64,000 nucleotides of DNA. It comes from Aspidapion aeneum. Taxonomy: Eukaryota > Arthropoda > Insecta > Coleoptera > Brentidae. The notes beneath the pieces are model-generated. The model had not been told where the DNA came from and made no database searches. It was given only the letters and a program-made list of their open reading frames with translations. Every line of letters starts with the position of its first letter. The stretch's first letter is position 1. A program made the position numbers and the translations under genes. The stretch covers positions 10,613,813 to 10,677,812 of the forward strand of contig OY755042.1 in assembly GCA_963576565.1 (NCBI GenBank), written 5' to 3'. This document shows positions 33,509 to 44,008 of the stretch, piece after piece.

Positions 33509-34626
33509 CAGTGGCGGCTGCTACAGGGAGGGCCACTCCCAAAACTAGACAACAAACAGTATTTTTAATTAATTTATTCAAAAAACGTTAAATCTTCTCT
33601 GACGACATGATTGTCTAGTTCTTTTTATTATCTGTGGTTAGCAGCAATTGAAGTTTTTTAGCGTAAATAATTACAAGCTGGCAGCGCCGCGCGGGGCAAG
33701 GTTTCAATTTCACCCGTTTTTTAACAAGGTATGGGTGGTTATTCTCGAGCGGGGGCGGGAGGAACGTTTATTTTAGTAGAAGTCGGCCATCAACATCGTG
33801 CGAAAGACGTCTGTTGCCCTTGCTACGAAGCCGGTTTTATCGTGAAGACGTATCAGTTTGTTTTGATTGCGTGTCATTGTTTGTTTTTGTTATCGTTTCT
33901 TTATAAAATGAAAATAAATACCGTCAATTAAATAATTAACTGTGCAAATTTAAACACGTTGACATATGAACTCCGATTACAAATAAAATCTTTAGGACCA
34001 CATAGACCGGACCTAAAAATTAACCAAAATTTTAGTGCAACTAATGCCGAGGGGTGTTCCAAAAAAACATATAATAGAAAATTTTTAAAAAAATTATACG
34101 AAGCTGAAAACTGGTTGTGCGGGTGTGAAAAAGAAATGTTTTTTTTGCTTTATTTGTCTTGTTATGAACAATCCACGAAGTGATCCTGCGTGGGTGACAA
34201 AGGGAATGTGTGATATCAAGCACTTTACTGAAAAGTTAGAAAGACACAAAGTAAGTGGTACTCAGTTAAATAACCACATAGAATTTTCTATGCTAGGCAA
34301 GACTGATATTAGGTCCCAATTGAATAGTGCCTATAGGGCTAACATTACCGAACATAATGAAAATGTGACAAAAATTAGACATACTTAATAGGTTAATAGA
34401 CTGTTTAAAATTCTGTGGGATTTTTGAGGTTGCTCTACGGGGCCATAAAAAAGAAACGCGAATGGAAAGTCCATCTATAAACAAATAAACTAAAAACTAT
34501 ACCAAGTAGCTGCTTGTTTGGAAAATACTAAAAAAATTGTTTCGGTAAGTTTTTTTATCTAATTTTTCATGCAATTTCTGTCCCTTCCCCCCTCCCCCCA
34601 ATTTATAACGTCACTAGCCGCCACTT
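33509..34626 (+). mobile_element. hAT derivative keeping the transposase N-terminus
   Basis: Ends CAGTGGCGGCT and, in reverse complement, AAGTGGCGGCT. A perfect 8-bp duplication ATACAGGG lies at 33501-33508 and 34627-34634, the hallmark of hAT insertions. The interior encodes pieces of a transposase N-terminus. The target was the TACAGGGTG end of another element. Confidence 0.85.
33959..34486 (+). pseudogene. hAT transposase N-terminal fragment (TTF zinc finger)
   Basis: Three consecutive frames line up with the start of ZMYM1-like hAT transposases. The first holds GPHRPDLKINQNF and FLKKLYEAENWLCGC. After a shift near 34,125 come KKCFFCFICL (the Cys pairs of a TTF-type finger), TKGMCDIKHFTEKLERHKVS and NNHIEFSMLG. 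After a second shift near 34,384 come RLIDCLKFCGIFEVALRGHK and the end SINK. The order, a Cys-rich N-terminal finger, a His/Ser motif, then an ...LRGH... segment, is that of hAT proteins. The DDE core and the dimerisation region are deleted. Non-functional; it may once have been bound in trans by a full-length enzyme. Confidence 0.7.
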
Positions 34627-35345
34627 ATACAGGGTGTTAATAAAGTATGTCGCCAAAGTTCAGAGGATTATTCTTTGAGGGCATACATCATTAAACAAGC
34701 CAAATTTTAGGAAAATACTACAGGGTGATATTATTTCCGGGGTCATGCCCCCATGTTCCCAGAAGTTTTTTACAGTAAGTCACTGGCAAATTCAGAAATA
34801 TAAAATGAATCCCTTCTCTTATTCAGACACTTTTAGATCTCTTGCAATTTTTTGTATTTCTAACCAGTTTTGAAAAAAATACAGAAAAAGATAATTTGTA
34901 TCTTCGATTGCTATTCAGAAATTACATAAAAATCGCATAAAATTTAAATAATGTAATGTAGTGATTATTTTAAATTTTTGATGTTATTTAGCAGGGTACA
35001 GATTTTCTTTTTTCTTTTTTTTTCACGAAAACGGTTAGAGATACAAAAATTGCATAAAATTAAAAAGTTTCTAACTAAACCATATTTTTAAATCTGCCAT
35101 TGGCTTACCACAAAAAAGTTCTGTGAGAAAAAAGGGAGCATGATCCCTGATAAAATATCACTCTTTACTTTTTCCTGATATTTGGCATGCTTGATGATGT
35201 ATGCCTTGTACGTAAATACACTTTCCAATTTTGAGCCAAACAACTCATAAACTGCACGAGCTATAAAGAAAAAACAAACAAAAAATTGAAACTGTGTCAA
35301 AGTTTGTATCTTAAAAACTAAGCATTTGCGGAACCATGTTTATTA
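34627..35345. other. element remnants with TACAGGGTG ends
   Basis: TACAGGGTG occurs at 34628 and 34719, marking ends of TA-type elements whose partners are not found. The rest is AT-rich, and the 70-codon minus frame at 35088-35300 has no motif. Confidence 0.35.
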
Positions 35346-35830
35346 ATAGTTATTTAAACAAGGTTTGAAAACGACTCTTTGCACACGATCGAGACAGTTT
35401 GGTAGACCGAGCAGAAGGCGAGGTCCACAAGTCGAGGGAGTGTTTGCAAAGAGGTTTTCAAACGAGTTTTTTACAATATTTTTTTATACGACTGCTAATA
35501 AAGAAAGAAAAATCAAATTTTAATTTAACCTGTTATTATTTCCGACATTTTTACAACAAAACTTTAAAAATTCAACAATTTTTTGACGTATCTAATCAAC
35601 AAAACATACGAGCAGTGACGGTTGCTACGGAACTAAGCCAACTTATATTGATGGGTGACAACAACAAAAATCACAATGACGGGAGACCCTTATGCAGAAA
35701 TGACATCAGAGTGCGCAAAAATGATATAAGTGTGTGCAAAACGTTTTGCACACAGCGTGCGCAAAATGCCATTTTCAGATCGTGTTCTCCGTGCGCAAAA
35801 CCCCCTTTTACAAGACAGTCGTATAAAAAA
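35346..35830 (+). mobile_element. family P copy 3
   Basis: Near-complete: ATAGTTATTTAAACAAGG start (three bases shorter than copy 1), full double hairpin with GAGCAGAAGGCGAG, inverted TATACGACTG pair, 22-bp palindrome at 35732-35753 and the end CAGTCGTATAAAAAA. One internal frame is open as in copy 1. It is inserted in the 33275-36350 composite. Confidence 0.65.
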
Positions 35831-36376
35831 GTTTTTTCGTTAAAATCTCTCAAAAAATCATCCTCTGACATTTGGCCACATACGGAATGACCCTTTCTTT
35901 ATGTGAGTTTAAAATCAGCCTGAAATTTCTTTTAAAACGATGTATCACACTAAATGTTTTATTTTTGTTTATTTTTTATATTGTTATTAATATTTTTTTA
36001 AATTATTTTTTGATAATTTAATTTTTAAAAAGTTTTTAAATATAACCTACTTCAAAAAAGTATATGATAAAAATAAAATAACAAAAAAAACATAAAAATA
36101 GTGTTATATCTCGGAAACTAAACTTCATAGATATAATTTAGTTTGACAGTTGCATCAAGCTTTAAAAAACTTACAAACAAACGATTTACCAAAAATAAAT
36201 TTTAAGAAATAGAAAAGTTATAAGCCCCAATCCAAAATGCCTTGTTTTCTTAAAGCCCCCGTAGCGGTGCGTTGATATTAATATGCGGCTTTTTTTTCTC
36301 CCATAGAAATACCCCTTCCCACTTAAAAGTGCCCAATTTGAATTACTCTGCACAGGGCGTTATTGAGTAAGCTATA

Positions 36377-36770
36377 CGGCTCTGTTACAAAACAGCGCTG
36401 TAAAAAAAGCGGTGACAAAATAGCGCTGCGACAAAACAGCGCTGCGACCAATTAGCGCGGAATAAAATAGCGTCGGTACAAAATGGAGCCGGTACAAAAA
36501 AGCGCTGGTACAAAATAGCGCTGGTAGAAAATAGCGCTGGTACAAAATAGCGCCGGTACAAAATAGCGGGTTTCTTTCATATATTAAAAAAAACTTCCCC
36601 GACTTTTTTTCCGGGATCCTACAGGGAGTAAATCCGAACCGAACTGTACCGAACCGATGAGAATATTTTTTCAAAAAAAAAACTTCCCTGACTTCTTTCT
36701 CGGGATCCTAGATAATGTTAATCCGAACCGAACCGAACTGAACCGAACCGAATTTGGTTATAAACTAGTT
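36377..36770. repeat. Foldback-like arm: GCGC tandem units and CCGAA tract
   Basis: Begins CGGCTCTGTTAC, followed by about twelve 13-16-bp units of the type AAAATAGCGCTGGTAC (to 36568). Then come two blocks with AAACTTCCC...GACTT and CGGGATCCTA, followed by short CCGAA-repeat tracts. It resembles the left half of the next element with diverged units. No matching right half is seen for it. Confidence 0.6.
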
Positions 36771-36889
36771 CATTTTACAGATAATTTGCTGTCCCCTAAG
36801 AGCATGCTTGCCCGGTTCTAGCATCGGTTCTGCTACATATGTAGTCTAGGTATATAAACTGTGCCTAAGCCTAGAATATTGAGAAAATA

Positions 36890-38000
36890 CGGCTCTGTAA
36901 CGAAATAGCGCGTATCAAAATAGCGCGTATCAAAACAGCGCTTTTCCAAACAGCGCGTGTTCAGAATAGCGCGTGTTCAAAATAGCGCGTATCAAAAGCG
37001 CGTGTTCAAAATAGCGCGTATCAAAATAGCGCGTCTTCATAATTGCGCGTGATCAAAATAGCGCGTGTTTAAAATAGCGCGTATCAAAATAGCGCGTGAT
37101 CAAAATAGCGCGTATCAAAATAGCGCGTATTAAAATAGCGCGTGTACAAAATAGCGCGTATCAGGTCTGCTTAGGTATATTCACCTAAACAGTCTGAGCA
37201 AGGTCAGCAAGTTATACTTACATAACCGTAAAATAAACCGATGGCTTGCTATACTTAACACAACTCATATAGTTCGACTAAGGGGTCTCTTTCTAACATA
37301 TTTTTTCAAACAAAAAAACTTCCCTGGCTTCTTTTCCGGGATACTAGAGGGTGTGTAACCAAACCGAACCGAACCGGACGGAACCGAACCGAGCCGAACC
37401 CAACCGAACCGAACCGAACCCAAACATTTTTTCTAGTAACTCCCTGACCTTTTTCCACCAAAACAAATGTCCCCAAGTCACAGGTTAGAATAGAAACCTC
37501 CCAAAATAAGGATCGCGAAGCTAATAGGGCAATAATTTTTTGAAAAAATGTTTTGGTTTGGTTCGGTTTATTTCAGTTCCGTGGGGTTTGAATTAGTTCG
37601 GTTCGGTTCGGCTTGGTTACACCCTTTAGGATCCCGAGAAAAAAGTCAGGAAAGTTTTTTTTTTGAAAAAATATGTTAGAAAGAGACCCCTTACTCGAAC
37701 TATTTGGTAACAGCGACGTTTGTAATGGCGATCTTGTAAAACGCGGTATTTTTAGACACGCTATTTTAAGACGCGTTATTTTGAACACACGCTATTTTAA
37801 ACACGCGCTATTTTGATACGCGCTATTTTGAATACGCGCTATTTTGATACGCGCTATTTTGAACACGCGCCATTTTGATACGCGCTGTTTTGATACGCGC
37901 TATTTTGAACACGCACTATTTTGAACACGCGCCATTATGATACGCGCTATTTTGATCACGCGCCGTTATGATACGCGCTATTTTTACAGTTACAGAGCCG
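36890..38000. mobile_element. Foldback-like element with tandem-repeat arms
   Basis: Left tip CGGCTCTGTAAC (36890-36901), right tip its exact complement (37989-38000). The left arm holds about 17 units of AAAATAGCGCGTATC or AAAATAGCGCGTGTTC (36903-37161). The right arm holds the same units inverted (37743-37983). Inner arms (37290-37430 and 37555-37690) are also inverted copies carrying GGGGTCTCTTTCTAACATAT and CCGAA-type tracts. Tandem short repeats inside inverted arms are the design of Drosophila Foldback elements. No protein is encoded; superfamily membership is not provable here. Confidence 0.7.
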
Positions 38001-38740
38001 AAAATACAGATTTTATGCATGTCAAACTTTTTTTTTATAATTTAAAAAAATGTGATCTTTTTAAAAAAGTTTACAACATATAATTAATATCACTCTTCAG
38101 CGCCAATCATCAGAATTTCCTTGTTAATTATTATGAATTATTTTATCTCTCGGCTCATCTTAACTTGATTTTTTAATGTAAAAAGCGTTTTTAAAATTTT
38201 CAAGCTTAATTGGCAAGACGTTAAACAAGAAACATATATGCCACATTTAACGAGAGATTTATAGACAATTTCTCGCCTGTTTTTTAAGTATTTTTCAACA
38301 GACAAGATTGAGGTCGTGATACACCGGCGGTCTTATCCTATGACGAAACGGGGGGCCATTGGTAACCCAAAAGTGTAAGAAGACTGAGAGGAGGTAAAAA
38401 TTTATTTTGCTGTCACTTTCTGCCGAAGCAGATAGCTTAGGCTCTCCGTTTTCGGTCTAGAAGCATTTTGTATTACTTTTTGAGAACTGAGAAAACCAGG
38501 TTTTATTCAATTATCCCCAAAACTAACCTCTTTAGCAAAATTTGCATCAAACACTTTTTTGTGGAAAATAAAATTCCCTTTTTAACGATGTATTGGTCGA
38601 TAAGGTTAGGACAACGAAGTAGCTCTTCAGTTGCATTCGTAAATTGGGATAAGTTAGAAAAAATTGTTTGTTATAAGTTTTATAAGTTATCCTATCCTAC
38701 TGACATTAGTTTTTGAAAAAACATATTTTTTTTGGTAGTT
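38001..38740. other. unassigned DNA
   Basis: An 82-codon frame at 38468-38716 has no recognisable domain and AT-rich composition. Nothing else is recognised. Confidence 0.4.
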
Positions 38741-39000
38741 TTTAAAAATGACCCCAATTTATGGACGCCCCTTCCCCATTCCGTGATAGATTGTTCAAAT
38801 TTCGTTATCTACCGGAAAGTAAAAAAAAGTCGCAAGAAGCTTAGTTTAAAAAAAAATTGATAAAATATGTAACAAACTTGATTTGTTTGATGATTTTTTA
38901 AAATTACTTAAATTAAGAACACCACTGGACCGGTAATAAATAAAATTTAGTACTCGTAAATTCAAAATCAAACAAGTTTTCGTGGCTAATCGGGTAAAAG
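38741..39000. repeat. diverged copy of the 8-kb tandem unit
   Basis: Two half-units resemble the array at 7890-8800: TTTATGGACGCCCCTTCCCC, AAGCTTAGTTTAAAAAAA, GATTTGTTTGATGATTTTT, and then AACACCACTGGACCGG and CTAATCGGGTAAAAG. Same word order, more diverged. Non-coding. Confidence 0.45.
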
Positions 39001-39013
39001 AAAATAAGGGTAC

Positions 39014-39092
39014 ACCCTTGCTAAATTAAGTATACGGTTTTGTCTCTCACCTTACATTTCTAGTGAGAAAACAAAACCATATACCCCCACAG
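39014..39092. repeat. short palindrome around GTGAGA
   Basis: TATACGGTTTTGTCTCTCACC is followed 13 bp later by its near complement, GTGAGAAAACAAAACCATATA. It is a possible small MITE or hairpin with unclear ends. Confidence 0.4.
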
Positions 39093-39699
39093 GAAGCGCC
39101 ATCTACCGAAGTACGAGAGAAACTAAAACAGGAGCAGGCGTGTAAAACTGCTATATCATCGATCGATGAAAGTATCGATTTTTCTCTATTTCCCAAAACT
39201 AGTGGTTTGGGAAATAGAGTTTGAAGTTTATTTAACTACATACTAACTATTGTTTATTTAACTACATGCTAACTACACAAGTGACACTTTTCGTTCAAAA
39301 AAATGTACGGAAAGTTGTTTTCTGGCCGGTTAAAAAAAAAAATACTTTACTAAGATTCTGTATTTTGTTAAAACCAACATATTATTTTTTGCTACTTAAC
39401 ATCCTAACTTGATGGGATGGTTATTATTATTAATTATATCATCATCTTGGTGAAAAAGTTCCGCGAATAAACGGTACATACACGACTAATTTTCTTCTCA
39501 AGTTGATGTTCCTTTGTTTATTTTAATGGGCGTTTTTTTTTACACGAAAGATGTTTATGGCGAGCTGTAAACAGGGGTCAAGTAAGAAGGTCAGGTTAGT
39601 ACTCTTAGTCTCTGATGCATGAAAGAGTTAAATTTTACAGAAACACTCGTTAAGATAATTCGACTAATTTATCTATCCAATTCCAATATCGCACAGCAG
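39093..39699. other. unassigned DNA
   Basis: Includes an ATCATCGATCGATGAAAGTA palindromic stretch near 39160. No gene or element boundary is recognised. Confidence 0.35.
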
Positions 39700-39704
39700 C
39701 GCCG

Positions 39705-40821
39705 CACACTGGTCGAATTTCTAGAAAAGCTGGCCATAATAAGGGTATAGGTTATAACACGTTTAAAATATCGTGTTTTAGATAAATATGCCTCTTTTTT
39801 GAATTTTTAAATCATTATAATTATACACAGGGTGTAACAATTATCCCTAACGATAAAAACGACATTTAAAAATGATTTGTGAGTTCTTAAAACGTTTTAA
39901 ATAATAAAAACTTTAAATGATACAGGGTGATTTAAATTAAATATAGCTACATTCTTCTAATTTATTTCTTATGGATTTATTTTTTTTCTAAATACGAAAA
40001 TAAATTAAATTTTATAGAAAAAAAAAATAGGAGTCACTTTTTTGTGTAACTAGAAAACGTTTTTTTTATTAACAAAAAGTAAATTAATAATTTACCTAAA
40101 ATTAAATATCACAGTCATTTCAATCATTAGAATTAAAAATCACATTATTCTACTGGACTATTTTGGTAAAAAAAGGAAAAAAAAATTGTTTTTAATCAAA
40201 TAGTTTTTTAATTTTTTGTATTATTATACAAATATAAAATAGGCATTTTAATACATATACAGTAAAAATAATGTGCGAAACCCTTAAAAATCACCCAAAA
40301 CTCCAAAATTTCAAAAATTAAATATAAAAAATGGTGCAAATTCTTTTTTCAGAATCGTACTGAATATTTTAGAGTATACCCGTAGTCAGGAATATGGTGA
40401 AATCATTGACAAATATGTTATTATATTACGAATTTGTAATTGTGATTTGACTAACATATCAACCCTTAATTCACCAGTGCTAGGCAATGAGCAGAAAAAT
40501 AAAAATATTTTAATTATTACTTACTAAATACCTTAAGTGTTGGTATCTATTACTAATTAAAAACTTCAGTAGATTTTGAAAACAGCCAAATGAATACAAA
40601 TCTTATCAAAATATTTATTTGGTGAAATTAATAACACTAATAAGGAAGCATAGCCTAAGTTTGACAGGACGCTGCAAACAAATGAAAATATATTAATTGC
40701 TTTTTTTAAGGCCAACTAGAGTACTGGAGTGTTATAAATAATGTTGTCATAAATTTGCTTAAAAATTCCACAAACGAAAATTTTTAATATGGCCAGCTTT
40801 TCTGGAAATTCGACCAGGGTG
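39705..40821. mobile_element. Transib-like non-autonomous element 2
   Basis: Inverted ends of about 35 bp: CACACTGGTCGAATTTCTAG on the left, CACCCTGGTCGAATTTCCAG on the right (reverse complement), both continuing AAAAGCTGGCCATA. The 5-bp direct repeat CGCCG lies at 39700-39704 and 40822-40826, the same duplication as at the element at 10969. The interior is AT-rich without a transposase and contains TACAGGGTG at 39921. The heptamer is less like CACAGTG than in element 1, so the class call rests mainly on the duplication. Confidence 0.65.
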
Positions 40822-41149
40822 CGCCGTAGCTAGGGCCAAATTTAGTGTTCGCAAACAAGAATTTTAGCGCCCTATAACCTTTTTTTCCCATGGAAATTAA
40901 AAAAAGATTAGTGCGCATGTTCTTTTAAATAAAAAATAAATACATACAGCAGGGGTATAAAACCTCATAAGAGCTTGCAGGCGTAAAAAATGGCTGTTTA
41001 TATATTTGCAATTTTTTTCCTGGAACTAACACTGTCAGAGAAGGGGAAGGCAGTAGGAAAAAAGATTTGCATTTTATAAGTATGTATAGAGATCAGAGGT
41101 GCTGCAACTAGCCGGGCAATTTTGGGGGCTTAATACTAGATGGGGTCTA
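40822..41149. other. unassigned DNA, host of Transib-like element 2
   Basis: The flank continues GTAGCTAGGGCCAAATTTAG and includes AGCGCCCTATAACC; AGCGCCCCTGGCGC at about 41564 may be the other end of an older element. No gene. Confidence 0.35.
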
Positions 41150-41510
41150 AGATGGCTTAACACACCTCAAGATGAAAAATTGCAAGCCATTGGAAAAGTA
41201 ACAAAAACAAAAGTTTTATAAAAATTAAGTACTTTTCAGAAAAATCGCGCCGCAGACAAATAATTTTAGAAAATCTTAGGATATTTCAGAAAGTACACCA
41301 TGGAAAAAAATCTTTGCAGTAAAATAAAAACTACGGGAAAATTGGAAAAAACATTGCGCTGCAGACTTTTCGGAAAAAACTAGCCGCGGAAGATTTTTTG
41401 TAAAACATAACAAAAATATTAGAAGAGTTAAGATTTTTTCGGGAAAAATGGCTCCACAGAAGAAAGTTTTTGCATTATAAAAAACTCCTGGACGATTGAA
41501 AAATTGCAAC
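41150..41510. repeat. dispersed repeat Z copy 2
   Basis: Shares GGCTTAACACACCTCAAGAT and repeated TTTTCGGAAAAA...GCCGCGGA words with 20930-21300. The 87-codon minus-strand frame across it has no domain. Confidence 0.5.
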
Positions 41511-41632
41511 ACAATATTTATTTCTACAAAATGCCGCAATTTTAATTTTAAATATTCATTTTAGCGCCCCTGGCGCTTGGCGCCTTAGGCAGGTGTCCAT
41601 GAAACGTGCTTATCTAAGCATAAGACCTAGGC

Positions 41633-42103
41633 TGGTAGGGGACAATTTGGTCCCGCAGATTCGCTGCGGCCAGTTCACCGCGGACAATTTGCTGCAGCTT
41701 GATTAGCCGCGGAGACAATTCGCCGCAAGAATATTTTAAAATATTTATTTTAATCTAACGTAACTCTTTCTTTGTTAAATCATAACTCCCCTGTCCTCTT
41801 GTTGGGAAATCAAAATCAGTGTTAAACCTAACCGTGGTCAATTAATCGCAAACATTATCCTAACCGGTGTGTAGACCACCAACAATTTGCAAAAAAAAAC
41901 TCCATTAAAAAATGGTTTGTCAAAAAAAAAAGTGCTTTTTCAATAAGTAGTTTTTTCAAAACCTAATTTAAATATTTTTTCAAAAAGCAGTTTTTTAAAA
42001 ACTAATATAGAAAAAAACAATTTTTTTAAATTTGTTTACTACATTTTCCCCCGCGGCGAGTCGGCCGGCGGCGAATCAGCCGCGGCGACTTGTCCCATTC
42101 TCG
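41633..42103. mobile_element. ~470-bp TIR element with CCGCGG repeats
   Basis: Both ends carry GGGACAA followed by short GC-rich words (GATTCGCTGCGGCC, CACCGCGGAC, AGCCGCGGCG) in inverted order. ACCTAGGC occurs outside both ends (41625-41632 and 42104-42111). This could be an 8-bp hAT-type duplication, but CCTAGG is itself palindromic, so it might belong to the inverted repeat. No transposase. Confidence 0.55.
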
Positions 42104-43383
42104 ACCTAGGCAGTGGTTGTGGGTGTCGATATAGCTTTATTTTTAATAAAAATCAAGCTGTGAAAACTGCATTACTGTATATCTTCTGTCGTTTTTTGAG
42201 ATATATTACGATCAAAAATTGCTAACAAATTTTGATCTAAATTTGAAAACTGTATTTCGCTAGCTGCTGTAGTTCGTAAGATATAACTTTTTATTCATAT
42301 TATTATATATTAAAAACTACGACTCCGACACACTTTGATCTTTGAATTTTTGTTGAAAACATTATTTTCAAACTAAATTTATAAACCGCGTTCGTTTGAT
42401 TTTTTAAAATATTTCAACCCCACTTGTAATCACCCCGCCCCGCCATCCCGCCCCCCCTCACCGCTCTAAAAATTAATAGCTTTATTTATGGATATCTGAA
42501 CGAAGTTCTTTGATAAAAAAAACTTATTTTGAGTGGGAAAAAAAGATGTTATCAATACTTAGCTTTCCGTAACCATGGTATGTATGGTAGGCTCGCATAC
42601 TTTTTTAATGTCACCTTATTTTTTCTACATATGTAGAACAGAAAGAAACAGATGCCTGGGTTTTTTGGAAACACCGTCAATTTAAGATGGCATTAGAAAA
42701 GTGGGCGACCGTACATACATAATGGTAAATATGATCGTAAGTTTATTAGGGTTACCATCTTTTCGATTTTTACTGTTTAATACATTTTCGTTCGTTTTAC
42801 AGTCAGAGAGTAACGTCTGTCTTGGGCGCAGTTTGGGCATCAACGAAGTATTAACTTTGCTGATGATCCATACAAAGCCTTGGTTTGGAAGTCGCGTTAA
42901 GCCGATGGTCTCGTATTAATAGCGTAGATAACGCTAGGACGATAAAGACACCTTTGCTCGACAAAAGAGTATCAGGCAAAATTAAATCCTCCACGAGAGA
43001 AGAAAATTGTCTACCGTGGGGGTGGGGGCGTATTATGAATGGGAGTATTGTGATTGTCCTGGGCACCAAGTTACTTTGATTCAGACTATCTTGGTGTCCA
43101 CCGAATGAAGCTGGCAAATCGTCTGCAATAAGCGGACACAGCCAATAAGTAAAAACGAGCGAACGATTTTTTTTATACTAGTTGGTATTTCATTTTGTGG
43201 GTATTTCAATTTCTAAAAGATGCACAAAAAGTGGGCAAGAATCAGGTATTCGATTTTTATTTCACAATCTTGACGATTAGTTTGCATCATTTCTATCTAC
43301 AGCTGTAATTATGTCGGGTCATTTTTATTGCTTGTATTAATTTATAATATTATTGTTCTTTTGGAGTCGAATTCACCTAGGTA
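42104..43383. other. upstream region of the MICALL exon, no firm feature
   Basis: Holds a C-rich stretch at 42420-42465 (CCCCGCCCCGCCATCCCGCC) and a more balanced-composition stretch at 42640-43150. The latter could contain a non-coding first exon and promoter for the MICAL-like gene, but no clear TATA, initiator and splice donor set can be assigned. Overlapping frames on both strands at 42701-43117 show no domain. Confidence 0.35.
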
Positions 43384-43493
43384 CAGCTGGTTCGAAAAAA
43401 AATTAATACGGTGTCACATGATTGTTATTGGATTACTTATGTAAACAGCTCAAAGTCATGTGATAGCGTATTCAATTTTTTTCGAATCAGCTG
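43384..43493. mobile_element. 110-bp MITE with TA duplication
   Basis: Inverted ends CAGCTGGTTCGAAAAAAAAT and CAGCTGATTCGAAAAAAATT, both continuing TAATACG- or GAATACG-type sequence and TCACATGA. TA flanks both tips (43382-43383 and 43494-43495). It lies 135 bp before the splice acceptor of the MICALL exon. Confidence 0.72.
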
Positions 43494-43627
43494 TACCTAT
43501 AGGAAGAATAAAATTTGGATTTTTTTCCTGTTGCCAATTTCGTATGTGTCTTGAAATTCAGTCGTTAAAGTTTTGTCTTTTGTCTATAATTTTTAATTTT
43601 TAATTTCTTATTTATATTTTGTTCCAG

Positions 43628-43856
43628 ATTTTCCAGCCCAACAATTCAACGCACATCAGATGTACACAAAACAATAGAAAAATAGCAATTCTATAGTGCA
43701 AGTCAAAACACAAATTAAAAGAAGCACAAAGAATTATAAATATATAATACATGTAATCATAAGAAGTAAGAAAACTTAATTATTCAAAAAAATTTCCAAA
43801 AAGAAGACTTTGAGAAAGAAAGAGCACAAAACAAGAAAAAAACAGACACAAATAAA
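43628..43856 (+). other. 5' UTR of the MICAL-like exon
   Basis: A polypyrimidine-rich stretch ending TTTTGTTCCAG (to 43627) is a likely splice acceptor, so the exon may begin at 43628; a second AG at 43635-43636 is an alternative. The 229 bases to the ATG are A-rich (CACAAAGAATTATAAA, ACAAGAAAAAAACAGACAC), as is common for insect leaders. The true 5' end is inferred only. Confidence 0.45.
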
Positions 43857-44008
43857 ATGGGTGAGCGACGAGGAATGAAAGGTCTGGAGCTGTGGTGCCG
43901 GAAGGTGACCGAAGGATACCCTGGAGTCAAAATCGATAACATGACCACATCGTGGAGGGATGGGTTAGCGTTTTGCGCGATGATACATCATTTTAGGCCA
44001 GATTTAAT
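43857..44008 (+). CDS. Mical-like: MICAL-like protein, first coding exon (partial CH domain)
   Basis: Fifty codons plus two bases, from ATG 43857 (context AAAATGG) to the splice donor GTAAGT at 44009, so the intron is in phase 2. The peptide starts [16 protein letters not shown], then [20 protein letters not shown] and IHHFRPDL. This is the first half of the calponin-homology domain of MICAL-like proteins, where the domain sits at the extreme N-terminus; a whole CH domain is about 105 residues, so the rest is in later exons. MICAL-like proteins bind Rab GTPases on recycling endosomes and link them to the actin cytoskeleton. The related EHBP1 and MICAL CH domains differ in their N-terminal context, so MICAL-like is preferred. 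No later exon is recognised to 64 kb, suggesting a long first intron full of transposons. Confidence 0.85.

Larger units (their letters stand above)
33275..36350. mobile_element. diverged foldback relative split by two insertions
   Basis: The left arm (33275 to about 33490) starts CAGGGTGATTGAAATCGGGC; the right arm (about 36180-36350) in reverse complement starts CAGAGTAATTCAAATTGGGC. Both share TTTTAACTGGGAA-like and CCGCATTTTGATAT-like sequence, and a relative of the 31997 element's arms (GCCCCCGTAGC). The interior now holds a hAT derivative (33509-34626) and family P copy 3 (35346-35830). Flanks are TA on the left and CA on the right, so the right duplication has mutated. Confidence 0.5.

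Noticed and set aside
36890..37161. Short regular repeats that could suggest a CRISPR array
   Set aside because: Units of about 15-16 bp follow each other without unique spacers, are mirrored in inverted orientation, and lie in eukaryotic DNA.
36720..37640. CCGAA/TTCGG pentamer tracts as possible telomeric repeats
   Set aside because: Insect telomeres are usually TTAGG. These tracts are short, degenerate and part of the foldback arms.
42701..43117. Overlapping frames on both strands upstream of the MICALL exon
   Set aside because: No domain on either strand; more likely UTR or promoter DNA of balanced composition.
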